From: Sphingopyxis sp. | GTDB lineage: Bacteria > Pseudomonadota > Alphaproteobacteria > Sphingomonadales > Sphingomonadaceae | NCBI GenBank assembly: GCA_013911715.1 | Contig: JACEST010000006.1 | Span: forward strand, 1 to 28,642 | Direction of reading: 5' to 3' | DNA: 28,642 bases | Shown here: piece after piece, positions 1 through 7,422 of the stretch | Layout: each line of letters starts with the position of its first letter | How positions within the stretch are numbered: the stretch's first letter is position 1 | Notes under the pieces: generated by a model | Told to the model about the DNA's origin: nothing | What the model saw: only the letters and a program-made list of their open reading frames with translations | The model's database searches: none | Translations under genes and position numbers: made by a program

Positions 1-538
1 GAATGATGGGTTCGGGCAGGGTGAAAGTCGCGCTGCCTGTGTCGAGGTTGAACTTGGTCGCAATGTCGCGCGCGAGTTCCAGATGCTGTTTCTGGTCATC
101 GCCGACCGGCACGTGCGTCGCCTGATAGATCAGCACGTCGGCGGCTTGCAGCACGGGATAGCTGAACAGCCCGACGCTGGCGCCTTCGCGGTTCTTGCCC
201 GATTTCTCCTTGAACTGCGTCATGCGGTTCAGCCAGCCGATCCGCGCGGTGCAGAATAACAGCCACGCAAGCTCGGCATGCGCGGGCACACGCGCCTGGT
301 TGAACAGGATCGCGCGGGCGGGGTCGATCCCGCAGGCGATCAGCGCGGCGGCCATTTCGCGCGTGTTGGCGGTCAGCTCGGCGGGGTCATTGTGCACGGT
401 GATGGCGTGAAGATCGGCGAGGAAAAACAGCGTTTCGCCCTGAAAATCATCCTGCATCCGGACCCAGTTGCGGATCGCGCCCAGATAATTGCCCAAATGC
501 AGATTGCCCGTGGGCTGGATGCCCGAAACGACGCGCAT
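1..538 (-). CDS. trpS: Tryptophanyl-tRNA synthetase, N-terminal part (runs off the left edge)
   Basis: Cytoplasmic class I aminoacyl-tRNA synthetase that charges tRNA-Trp. Only about 179 N-terminal residues are in the window; the C-terminus with the KMSKS loop lies beyond base 1. The visible part begins MRVVSGIQPTGNLHLGNYLGA, where the HLGN segment is the family's version of the HIGH ATP-binding signature. Later segments (FFLADLHAITV, VPVGDDQKQHLELARDIA) are typical TrpS active-site stretches. The ATG at 538 fits the usual TrpS start. It lies 11 bases after the murJ stop on the same strand, so secB, murJ and trpS look like one transcription unit. Identification is by family motifs; confidence is high. 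Confidence 0.95.
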   Translation of the reverse strand, partial: MRVVSGIQPTGNLHLGNYLGAIRNWVRMQDDFQGETLFFLADLHAITVHNDPAELTANTREMAAALIACGIDPARAILFNQARVPAHAELAWLLFCTARIGWLNRMTQFKEKSGKNREGASVGLFSYPVLQAADVLIYQATHVPVGDDQKQHLELARDIATKFNLDTGSATFTLPEPII

Positions 539-549
539 GATATTTGTCC

Positions 550-2121
550 TTATGCCTTGCGGCGGCGGAGTTGGCCGATTGTGGCGGCGTTGACAACGCC
601 CAATGCCCATGCGCTGCCGAAAAAGACGATTCCGCCAAGGGCCACAATAGCGCCGACGGCAGCGATCCGCTCCAGCGCCCCGGCGGTGAAGGCGTCGCCC
701 GCCAGCGGCAGTGCGAACCACAGCGCCGCACCCATCAGCGCGGCGGCCAGCATGATCCGCGCCACCCGCCCGATCACCAGTGCGCTCAGCCGGTAATGGC
801 CGCGCCGGTGCAGCACCGCATAGAGCATCGCGCAATTGCCCCACGCTGCGAGCGACCCGGCGAGTGCCAGCCCGACGATGCCAAAGTGCGGGATCAGGAG
901 CAGATTGAGCAGCACATTGGCGACCAGCGAAATCGCCGCCGTGATCACTGGCGTGCGCGTGTCCTTGCGCGCGAAATAATTGGGTACCAGCACCTTGACC
1001 AGCACATAGGCGGGCAGGCCGACGACCAGTCCGCTGACCACCGCGCCAGTCGCGAGTCCATCGTCGGCGGTGAAGGCGCCATCGACATAAAAGGCGCTGG
1101 CCAGCGCGGGGCCGGTGATGAACAGCGCCACCGCCGCCGGGACGGTCAGCAGCATCGCCAGTTCGAACGCATTGCTTTGCAGCCGCGATGCGGCGTCGGC
1201 GTCGTCCTGCGCGATGAAGCGCGACAGCGCGGGAAGGATGGCGGTACCGAGGGCAATGCCGATAATGCCGAGCGGCAACTGGTTGAGCCGATCAGCAAAG
1301 GCCAGGAACGAGATGCTCTTGTCGGGCAGCGCGGCGATGAAGAACAGGTCGATGAAACGGCTGATCTGATAGACGCCCGCGCCGAACACGGCGGGCACGA
1401 TCAGCCGCCCCAGTTCGCGCACGCCCGGCGTGACGCGCGGGCGGCGCAGCCCCAGCCGGAATTGCACGCGCCGCACCCAGAATAACAGCCAGCCGAGCTG
1501 GAGCAGCCCGGACAGTGACACGGCATAGGCGAGATAGGTCGCCGTCGCTTGCCGCGCCGCCTCGCCCGTGCCGCCGCTAGCGCCCAGCAGCAGCGCGCCG
1601 ATCAGGCACAGGTTGAGCAGGATCGGCGCCGCCGCCGCTGCGGCAAAGCGCGACAAGCTGTTGAGGATCGCCGCGAGCAAGGTCGCAAGGCTCATGAAGG
1701 CCAGATAAGGAAAGGCGATTCGGGCCATGAAGACGGCAAGGTCGAAACGCGCGGCATCGGCGGCGAGCGCGTCGCTGGCGAACAGCCCCATCACCCACGG
1801 CATGGCGAACAGAAACAGGCCCGAAAAGGCGATTAATATCGGGATTAATATCGCCAGCACCTGATCAGCAAATTCGCGCGCATCGCTGATGTCGTCGTCA
1901 TTGGTCATGCGCTGGTTGAACAGCGGGACGAAGGCGCTGGCAAAGGCGCCCTCGGCAAACAGGCGGCGGAAAATGTTGGGCAGCTGGAACGCCAGCTGCC
2001 AGGCATCGGCCACGCCGCCCGCACCCAGGATGCGCGCCAGCAACATGTCGCGCGCAAAGCCAAAGATGCGGCTGACCATGGTCAGGGCGCCAATGGTGCC
2101 GACATTGCGGAGCAGGCTCAT
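550..2121 (-). CDS. murJ: MurJ (MviN) lipid II flippase
   Basis: 523-residue polytopic inner-membrane protein of the MOP superfamily that moves lipid II across the membrane for peptidoglycan synthesis. It opens with MSLLRNVGTIGALTMVSRIFGFARDML, the conserved first helix of MurJ. The following segment (ADAWQLAFQLPNIFRRLFAEGAFASAFVPLFN) is a family signature, and many hydrophobic helices follow to a basic C-terminus (QLRRRKA). Length matches the family (about 510-530). The next gene, trpS, starts 11 bases after the stop. Upstream, a 120-base gap to secB holds an 80-bp palindromic repeat, which could act on messenger stability or termination between secB and murJ. Confidence 0.96.
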   Translation of the reverse strand: MSLLRNVGTIGALTMVSRIFGFARDMLLARILGAGGVADAWQLAFQLPNIFRRLFAEGAFASAFVPLFNQRMTNDDDISDAREFADQVLAILIPILIAFSGLFLFAMPWVMGLFASDALAADAARFDLAVFMARIAFPYLAFMSLATLLAAILNSLSRFAAAAAAPILLNLCLIGALLLGASGGTGEAARQATATYLAYAVSLSGLLQLGWLLFWVRRVQFRLGLRRPRVTPGVRELGRLIVPAVFGAGVYQISRFIDLFFIAALPDKSISFLAFADRLNQLPLGIIGIALGTAILPALSRFIAQDDADAASRLQSNAFELAMLLTVPAAVALFITGPALASAFYVDGAFTADDGLATGAVVSGLVVGLPAYVLVKVLVPNYFARKDTRTPVITAAISLVANVLLNLLLIPHFGIVGLALAGSLAAWGNCAMLYAVLHRRGHYRLSALVIGRVARIMLAAALMGAALWFALPLAGDAFTAGALERIAAVGAIVALGGIVFFGSAWALGVVNAATIGQLRRRKA

Positions 2122-2144
2122 TTCAGCGCCGTCCAGTTATTGAC

Positions 2145-2224
2145 CGTTCGTGTCGAGCGAAGTCGATACACCTCGCAGCATGGAACCATGCCGAAGGGCC
2201 TCTCGACTTCGCTCGAGGCGAACG
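2145..2224. repeat. Palindromic dispersed repeat, family A, copy 1 (80 bp)
   Basis: An 80-base imperfect palindrome. The left arm reads CGTTCGTGTCGAGCGAAGTC, the right arm CGACTTCGCTCGAGGCGAACG, and the centre has a small inner palindrome around CATGGAACCATG. The same 80 bases occur in reverse orientation at 4904-4983. It lies in the secB-murJ intergenic space and would fold into one long hairpin in the mRNA. It resembles the REP/BOX-like elements common in sphingomonad genomes; no coding capacity of its own is credible. Confidence 0.85.
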
Positions 2225-2241
2225 GGTCGGGGCTGGTGGCT

Positions 2242-2742
2242 TCAAGCCTCGCCCGCCGGGGCACCGGCGATGCCAGCCTCCGCTTGCATCTGCGCCGCCT
2301 GCTGCACGAACAGGCCATGGAAATCAATGGGCTCGAGCAGCAACGGAGCAAAACCGCCGTCGCGCACCGCATCGGCGATCACGCGGCGGGCAAAGGGGAA
2401 GAGGATGCGCGGCGCTTCGGCGAGGAAAAAGGGCTGGAGCTGTTCGATCGGAACGTTGCGCACGCCAAACAGGCCAGCATAGGTCAGGTCGACGACGAAC
2501 ATGGTGCCGTCATCACTCGACGAGCTGACGTCGATCTTCAGCACCACTTCATGGACATTTTCGCCGGCCGCCTGCGCGCCGATATTGAACTGGACATCGA
2601 CATTGGGTGCGCCCTGCCATTGATAAACGCCTGGCGCGTTCGGATTTTCGAACGACAGATCCTTCACATATTGCGAAATCAGGCCGATCGCCGGGCTGTT
2701 GTCTTCGCCATTGGGCAGCGTGGGTGGGGTTTCGTCGGCCAT
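2242..2742 (-). CDS. secB: Protein-export chaperone SecB
   Basis: 166-residue cytosolic homotetrameric chaperone that keeps preproteins unfolded and hands them to SecA. Sequence signatures include LISQYVKDLSFENPNAPG near residue 20-40, then VVLKIDV, FVVDLTYAGLFGV and LQPFFLAEAPRILFPFARRVIADAVRDGGFAPLLLEPIDF, which is the characteristic SecB C-terminal half. The reading frame can extend upstream to 2871, but MADETPP at 2742 gives the normal family length and an acidic, unstructured N-terminus; an AGAGG stretch lies about ten bases upstream. It is divergent from the TimA-like gene, which is also linked to protein translocation by homology. Confidence 0.96.
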   Translation of the reverse strand: MADETPPTLPNGEDNSPAIGLISQYVKDLSFENPNAPGVYQWQGAPNVDVQFNIGAQAAGENVHEVVLKIDVSSSSDDGTMFVVDLTYAGLFGVRNVPIEQLQPFFLAEAPRILFPFARRVIADAVRDGGFAPLLLEPIDFHGLFVQQAAQMQAEAGIAGAPAGEA

Positions 2743-2889
2743 GTCAGTATCAAACCTCTGCTTGATCAGAAAAAATGGTCGGGGCGTCTGGACCCGATAA
2801 AGCGGCCTTATCCCCCGATTGGCGCGGCGCTTAGCAGCGGCGCTGGCGATGCACAATGGCGCGCGCGGCACTTTGGGAAGCTGCGCGAT

Positions 2890-2918
2890 TTGAATCTGTC
2901 GATGCTATCGCCTATGTA
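2890..2918 (+). promoter_or_regulatory. Predicted sigma70-type promoter of the timA-mltA-smr operon
   Basis: TTGAAT at 2890-2895 and TATGTA at 2913-2918 are separated by exactly 17 bases. Transcription would start near 2925, about 34 bases before the GTG at 2959. This is a consensus-style match in a 216-base divergent gap; no experimental support. Confidence 0.5.
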
Positions 2919-2958
2919 GGGTGCCAAGACGCTCTCCCGAACGACAGGATTTTGCCTC

Positions 2959-3627
2959 GTGACCATGATTTCGATTGTGCTTCTGGCGATGGTCGCCGCC
3001 TTTTTGGGGCTGCGGCTCTATTCGGTGCTGGGCAAACGGACCGGTCACGAACAGGAACCGGTGCTCCCACGCGCCGAAGAACGCTCGCTGCCGGGCGCCT
3101 CGCGCGTCCCCGATCTGGGTGAAGCAACGCAGACCAGCGACGCGCCTGCTGCGGTGCCGGGCACAGTCTATGAACCGGCGGCCGAGGTCGGGGTGCGGGC
3201 GGTGCTTGCGGCTGATCGCAGCTTTGACGCCGGGCGGTTCATCAACGGCGCCGAAGCCGCCTACCGCATGATTCTCGAGGCTTTCTGGGCGGGCGACCGC
3301 GATACGCTTCGGGATTTGTGCGACGCCGACACCTATGCCGCCTTTGATCTGGCCATTGCCGCGCGCGAAGAGCGCGGCGAAACGCTCGACAACCGGCTGG
3401 TGCGGATCGACAGCGCGCGCATCGCCGCCGCCGATGTAACGCGCGGCGTTGCGCGCATCACCGTTGCCTTCACCGCCGACATCGTCGCGGTGACGCGCGG
3501 CAAGGACAATGGGGTGGTCGCAGGATCAATGTCCGACGCGGTCGAAACGCACGACCGCTGGACCTTTGTCCGCGACATATCGAGCAACGACCCCAATTGG
3601 AAACTCGACGAGACCGAATCGGCGTGA
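2959..3627 (+). CDS. Tim44/TimA family membrane-associated adaptor protein
   Basis: 222-residue protein with one N-terminal membrane helix (ISIVLLAMVAAFLGLRLYSVLG), a basic and proline-rich linker, and a C-terminal Tim44-like domain from about residue 85 (FINGAEAAYRMILEAFWAGDRDTLRDLCDADTYAAFDLAI, later DRWTFVRDISSNDPNWKLDETES). Alphaproteobacterial TimA proteins are homologous to the mitochondrial import component Tim44, but their bacterial role is unsettled. The GTG at 2959 sits about ten bases after an AGGA; an in-frame ATG lies two codons on. Its TGA overlaps the mltA ATG by one base, so the two are probably translationally coupled. This secB/timA/mltA/smr neighbourhood is common in sphingomonads, from general knowledge. 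Confidence 0.88.
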   Translation: MTMISIVLLAMVAAFLGLRLYSVLGKRTGHEQEPVLPRAEERSLPGASRVPDLGEATQTSDAPAAVPGTVYEPAAEVGVRAVLAADRSFDAGRFINGAEAAYRMILEAFWAGDRDTLRDLCDADTYAAFDLAIAAREERGETLDNRLVRIDSARIAAADVTRGVARITVAFTADIVAVTRGKDNGVVAGSMSDAVETHDRWTFVRDISSNDPNWKLDETESA

Positions 3628-4883
3628 TGCGCCCGGGCGGTCGTCCCTCCGCCCGGCACCGTGCGGCCTGCGGCGGCGTGGCGCTTGCGCTGTTGGTGGG
3701 CTGCAATGTGATTCCAGGCGGCGTTGCGCGGCCCGTGCCCGCCAGCGCCGGCCCGGCGGCGCAGCCCGTGCCTGCTACCCCCAACGCCCCGCTGCCCGCA
3801 GCGCCAGCGCCTGCCGATGCTCTCACCGCCGCCGCCGCCGGGGTAATTGCAGGTCCGGCGGTCACCGATTTGGGCCTCGTCCCGGCCAATGCCCGCCTTG
3901 CGCTCACCGCCTTTCGTATTTCCTGTCGGTCGGTGCTGCGCCGCGCCGACACTAGCGGGCTGACGCAGCCGGGCGACTGGGCCGCGGCGTGCAGCGCGGC
4001 CACAGGCTGGCGCGACGATGATGCGATCGGCTTTTTCGCGACGCATTTTGCCGCCGTACAGGTCGGCGATGGCAAGGCCTTTGCCACCGGTTATTTTGAA
4101 CCCGAGATCCTGGCATCGCGCGTGCGCCAGCCGGGCTTTGAAGTTCCCGTCTATCGCCGCCCCTCCGATCTGATCGAGGTCGAGCTTGGCGACTTTGCGA
4201 CGGATCTGGCGGGGCGTAAGCTGCGCGGACGGATCGATGGCGCGCGGCTGGTACGCTACCACGACCGCACCGCGATCGATGTGGGCGCGCTCGCCGGACG
4301 CGGACTCGAAATCGCCTGGGCGGCCGATGCGGGCGAGTTTTTCTTTCTGCAGATCCAGGGTTCGGGCCGCTTGCGCCTGCCCGACGGCCAAGTCATCCGC
4401 ATCGGTTACGACACGCAGAACGGTCATGATTATGTCGGCATCGGCCGGCTGCTGCGCGAACGCGGCGCATTGCAACCGGGCCAGACGAGCATGCAAGGCA
4501 TCCTCGATTATCTGCGCGCCGACCCGGTGCGCGGGGCGGCGGTGATGCGCGAAAATCCCAGTTGGGTGTTTTTCCGCGAGCTGACTGGCCCCGGCCCACT
4601 GGGTGCGCTCGGCCTGCCGGTGACGCCGCGCGCCAGCGTCGCCACCGACCCCAAATTTGTGCCGCTGGGTGCACCGATTTTCCTGTCGATGGACCGCGCC
4701 GAACCGAACGGGCTGTGGATAGCGCAGGACACCGGCGGCGCGATCAAAGGCGCGAACCGCGTCGATACTTTTTGGGGAGCGGGGCCCGAAGCGCGCGCCA
4801 TCGCGGGCGGAATGGCGGCACGGGGGAGCGCGCTGTTGCTGCTGCCCAAAGCGAGCGCCGCGCGGCTCATGGCTAAACCTTGA
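3627..4883 (+). CDS. mltA: Membrane-bound lytic murein transglycosylase A
   Basis: 418-residue outer-membrane lipoprotein that cleaves glycan strands to 1,6-anhydromuropeptides. The N-terminus carries a signal sequence ending in LLVGC, a lipobox with Cys at about residue 22. An Ala/Pro-rich linker follows, then the MltA domain (FFATHFAAVQVGDGKAFATGYFEPEI, FFLQIQGSGRLRLPDG, VRIGYDTQNGHDYVGIG-like stretch) and the C-terminal 3D domain. The signature DTGGAIKGANRVDTFWGAG begins near residue 368 and contains the conserved aspartates, one of them catalytic in E. coli MltA. I chose the ATG at 3627, overlapping the stop of the preceding gene, over an in-frame ATG 30 bases upstream inside that gene. 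Confidence 0.95.
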   Translation: MRPGGRPSARHRAACGGVALALLVGCNVIPGGVARPVPASAGPAAQPVPATPNAPLPAAPAPADALTAAAAGVIAGPAVTDLGLVPANARLALTAFRISCRSVLRRADTSGLTQPGDWAAACSAATGWRDDDAIGFFATHFAAVQVGDGKAFATGYFEPEILASRVRQPGFEVPVYRRPSDLIEVELGDFATDLAGRKLRGRIDGARLVRYHDRTAIDVGALAGRGLEIAWAADAGEFFFLQIQGSGRLRLPDGQVIRIGYDTQNGHDYVGIGRLLRERGALQPGQTSMQGILDYLRADPVRGAAVMRENPSWVFFRELTGPGPLGALGLPVTPRASVATDPKFVPLGAPIFLSMDRAEPNGLWIAQDTGGAIKGANRVDTFWGAGPEARAIAGGMAARGSALLLLPKASAARLMAKP

Positions 4884-4903
4884 AATGAGCGGTTCCCCCT
4901 TTT

Positions 4904-4983
4904 CGTTCGCCTCGAGCGAGGTCGAGAGGCCCATCGGCATGGCTCCATGCTGCGGGGTGTCTCGACTTCGCTCGACACGAACG
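4904..4983. repeat. Palindromic dispersed repeat, family A, copy 2 (80 bp, inverted relative to copy 1)
   Basis: Reverse-complement copy of the element at 2145-2224 with the same length and only scattered substitutions. Arms read CGTTCGCCTCGAGCGAGGTC and CTCGACTTCGCTCGACACGA, with the inner palindrome GCATGGCTCCATGC. It fills most of the 120-base mltA-smr gap. Confidence 0.85.
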
Positions 4984-5003
4984 GGGATTTAGCGGGCAAT
5001 CCG

Positions 5004-5573
5004 ATGGCCCGAAAACTCGGCCCCGACGAAAGCGCGCTGTGGCAGCGCGTTGCCGCGACGGTTGCACCAATTGCGAAACGCCCGGCAAAGGTGGTAGAGG
5101 CGATGGCACCAACCACGCCGCTGCCCGTCGCCAAGCCGGTCAAGGGCCGTATCACGCCGCCGCGCCCGCCCGCGCCGGTGACGACGGCCCGCCGCGCCAC
5201 GCTCGCGCGCGCCAGCCTCGACGGAACATGGGACCGGCGGCTGCGCAAGGGTCTGGTCCGTCCCGACCAGACCATCGACCTGCACGGCCATACGCTGGCC
5301 TCGGCGCATAGCCTGCTGGAGGACAGCCTGGCGCGCGCGCTGCTGCGCGGGGCGCGAGTGTTGCTCGTGATCGCAGGCCGGGTGCGCCCCGGGCCGCATC
5401 ATCCGCCCTTCCACGGCGAAGCGCGCCCGCGCGGCGCGATCCGCGCGAGCCTGCCCGACTGGCTGGCGTCGAGCGCGCACGCCGACGCCATCCTCGCGAC
5501 CCGGCCCGCCGCGCCCGTGCATGGCGGCGGCGGCGCCATCTATGTGGTGTTACGGCGCCCGTCCGAAGACTGA
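5004..5573 (+). CDS. Smr-domain protein (MutS2 C-terminal-like)
   Basis: 189 residues. A basic, proline-rich N-terminal half is followed by a Smr domain beginning at the diagnostic IDLHGHTLASAH (about residue 91). It continues with LLEDSLARALLRGARVLLVIAGRVRP, a basic loop, and ends HGGGGAIYVVLRR, matching the Smr fold, whose members bind or nick branched nucleic acids. Stand-alone small Smr proteins are common next to mltA in alphaproteobacteria; their physiological role is not established. MARKLGPDE at 5004 is chosen because an upstream in-frame start at 4947 would lie inside the family A repeat. Its last 24 bases overlap the convergent dapE gene. Confidence 0.9.
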   Translation: MARKLGPDESALWQRVAATVAPIAKRPAKVVEAMAPTTPLPVAKPVKGRITPPRPPAPVTTARRATLARASLDGTWDRRLRKGLVRPDQTIDLHGHTLASAHSLLEDSLARALLRGARVLLVIAGRVRPGPHHPPFHGEARPRGAIRASLPDWLASSAHADAILATRPAAPVHGGGGAIYVVLRRPSED

Positions 5574-6689
5574 CTCGATAATGCGGCGATAAATGGCGGC
5601 AAGTTCGGCAAGATCCGCCACCGCCACCGCTTCATCGAGCTTGTGCATCGTCGCATTGGTGAGGCCGAATTCGACCACCGGGCACAGCTTGTGGAGGAAG
5701 CGGGCATCCGACGTGCCGCCGGTGGTCGACAGTTCGGGCGTGATCCCCGTCTCCGCCGCAATCGCCGCGGTCACCAATGCTGACAGGTCGCCCGGCGGGG
5801 TCAGAAAAGCCTCTCCCGAAATCTTGCCCAGCACCTTGGCTGCCGGAGCGTGGCGATGGGCAACAGCCTCGATCATCGCAACCAGCGCCTGTCCGCGCTG
5901 CATGTCGTTGAACCGGATCGACAGCCGCGCACGGGCGTGCGCCGGGATGACATTGGTGGCGTGATTGCCAACTTCGATGTCGGTGACCTCGATATTCGAC
6001 GCCTGAAACCAGTCATTGCCTGTATCGAGTTCGATGGCCTCAATTTCCGCCAGCATCGCCACCAGCTTGGGGATCGGATTGTCGGCCAAATGCGGATAGG
6101 CGACATGGCCCTGCACGCCCGGCACATCGATCCAGATATTGACCGACCCGCGTCGGCCAATTTTGACCATATCGCCCAGCCGGTTGACGCTGGTCGGTTC
6201 GCCGACGATAATCATGTCGGGGCGCACCCCGCGCGCATCCATATGGTCCATCAGCGCGCGGGTGCCAAAGATCGCCGGGCCCTCCTCGTCGCCAGTGATG
6301 ATCAGGCTGATCGTCCCCGCGTCGGCAGGAATGTCGCCAATGGCCGCGACAAAGGCGGCGATGCTGCCCTTCATATCCACCGCCCCGCGTCCGTGGAGCA
6401 GGTCCCCGCGCACTTCGGGGATAAAGGCATCGCTCGTCCAGCCGACGCCTGGCGGGACCACATCAAGGTGCCCGGCAAAGCCGAAATGTAGGGTGCCGGG
6501 CGCGCCGGTGCGCACGGCGAGCATATTTTCGACCGGCCCGTCGGGTTCGATGCCGTCGATAAAGCGTTCGACCTTGAAACCCAGCGGGATCAGCGCCGCC
6601 TCCAACACGTCAAACACAGCGCCGGTGGCGGGCGTAACACTGGGCACGGCAATGAGGGCTTGGGCGAGGGGCAAGGGGTCATGGTCCAT
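5550..6689 (-). CDS. dapE: Succinyl-diaminopimelate desuccinylase
   Basis: 379-residue M20-family di-zinc amidohydrolase that removes succinate from N-succinyl-LL-diaminopimelate, supplying diaminopimelate and lysine. Metal-site motifs are present: FAGHLDVVPPG (His74, Asp76), HGRGAVDMKGS (Asp105) and ITGDEEGPA (Glu135, Glu136). The dimerisation lid (NIWIDVPGVQGHVAYPHLADNPI) and C-terminal STTGGTSDARFL also fit DapE. The open frame runs upstream to 6974 through a repeat element, but MDHDPLPLAQ at 6689, preceded by GGGGGCAG, gives the standard length of about 380. The 3' end overlaps smr by 24 bases on the other strand. Confidence 0.95.
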   Translation of the reverse strand: MDHDPLPLAQALIAVPSVTPATGAVFDVLEAALIPLGFKVERFIDGIEPDGPVENMLAVRTGAPGTLHFGFAGHLDVVPPGVGWTSDAFIPEVRGDLLHGRGAVDMKGSIAAFVAAIGDIPADAGTISLIITGDEEGPAIFGTRALMDHMDARGVRPDMIIVGEPTSVNRLGDMVKIGRRGSVNIWIDVPGVQGHVAYPHLADNPIPKLVAMLAEIEAIELDTGNDWFQASNIEVTDIEVGNHATNVIPAHARARLSIRFNDMQRGQALVAMIEAVAHRHAPAAKVLGKISGEAFLTPPGDLSALVTAAIAAETGITPELSTTGGTSDARFLHKLCPVVEFGLTNATMHKLDEAVAVADLAELAAIYRRIIESVFGRAP

Positions 6690-6705
6690 CTGCCCCCCAT
6701 ATCCG

Positions 6706-6730
6706 GTCGTGTCGAGCCAAGTCGAGAGAT
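6706..6730. repeat. Half copy of family A repeat
   Basis: GTCGTGTCGAGCCAAGTCGA matches one outer arm of the 80-bp family A element (GTTCGTGTCGAGCGAAGTCG) with two mismatches. The other arm is absent; instead a family C element starts about 12 bases later. It looks like a remnant. Confidence 0.55.
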
Positions 6731-6741
6731 TGTGTTTTTTG

Positions 6742-6877
6742 GGTTCGCACGAAGACACAAAGGCACGAAGGACGAGCCCCGTTGCCGCAGGCACTCGTCT
6801 TCCTTCGAAAGTTGGGAAAAGGGAGCGGCTTCGCCGCCTGACGGCTCTCTTCGTGTCTTTGTGTCTTCGTGCGAACC
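6742..6877. repeat. Inverted-arm dispersed repeat, family C, copy 1 (about 136 bp)
   Basis: Left arm GGTTCGCACGAAGACACAAA followed by GGCACGAAGG; right arm CTTCGTGTCTTTGTGTCTTC followed by GTGCGAACC. The arms are nearly perfect reverse complements over about 28 bases. The centre carries a GCGGCTTCGCCGC hairpin. It fills the divergent dapE-cupin promoter region. Two further copies are at 12952-13102 and 18322-18472. Confidence 0.85.
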
Positions 6878-6913
6878 AAGTTAAGACAAAGGTTCGGAAA
6901 AAGGATTCACGCG

Positions 6914-7381
6914 ATGCCCAAACTCGACCTGACCGCCATCCCGCAAACCAACGCCACCGGCTACCCCGCGCCATTCGACCAGCCGGTACAAGGCCGCTGG
7001 TATCGCCGCCTCGCGCCGCCGACCGGCCTCACCCAATTTGCCGCGAGCCATGTCACGCTCAAACCCGGTGCCTGGTCGTCGCAGCGCCACTGGCACAATG
7101 GCGAAGATGAAATGGTCATCATGACCAGCGGCGAGGCGGTGCTGGTCGAGGACGACGGCCGGACGGTCATGCGTGCAGGCGATATCGCGGTGTGGCCCAA
7201 GGGCAGTAGCAACGGCCACCATCTGATCAACGAATCGGACGCCGACTGCGTCCTGATCGCGCTCGGCGGCGGCAAGCAATATGATACGGGCGGCGGTTAT
7301 TCGGACATCGACATGGTCTTCACGCCCGATGGCTATACGCACAAGGACGGCACGCCTTATCCAACAGCGCGTATACCCTAA
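6914..7381 (+). CDS. Cupin-domain protein
   Basis: 155-residue single-cupin protein. The first cupin motif is RHWHNGEDEMVIMTSGEAVLV, giving candidate metal ligands His59, His61 and Glu66; the second is AGDIAVWPKGSSNGHHLIN with His102. Small cupins of this type usually bind a divalent metal, but substrates are diverse and none can be assigned here. I chose MPKLDLTAIP at 6914 rather than an in-frame ATG at 6869, because the latter lies in the family C repeat. It is a single gene, divergent from dapE, and ends next to a hairpin at 7384-7414. Confidence 0.85.
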   Translation: MPKLDLTAIPQTNATGYPAPFDQPVQGRWYRRLAPPTGLTQFAASHVTLKPGAWSSQRHWHNGEDEMVIMTSGEAVLVEDDGRTVMRAGDIAVWPKGSSNGHHLINESDADCVLIALGGGKQYDTGGGYSDIDMVFTPDGYTHKDGTPYPTARIP

Positions 7382-7383
7382 TT

Positions 7384-7414
7384 GTCATTGCTTCGTCGCT
7401 TTGCTCGCAATGAC
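7384..7414. repeat. Small palindrome of a GTCATTGC type between convergent genes
   Basis: GTCATTGC at 7384-7391 pairs perfectly with GCAATGAC at 7407-7414, with TTCGTCGCTTTGCTC between. The sequence resembles a short repeat widespread in alphaproteobacteria. It lies between the convergent cupin and GST genes and may help end both transcripts, but no run of T follows. Confidence 0.6.
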
Positions 7415-7422
7415 GTGCCGAA

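Noticed and set aside
3333..4940. 535-residue open frame on the minus strand opposite the timA-like and mltA genes
   Set aside because: Low-complexity Arg/Ala/Gly-rich translation, antisense to two genes with clear family motifs; a product of high GC content.
6690..6974. N-terminal extension of dapE by 95 residues
   Set aside because: The extension is encoded by the family A remnant and family C repeat and by the cupin gene's 5' end; the family length is reached from 6689.
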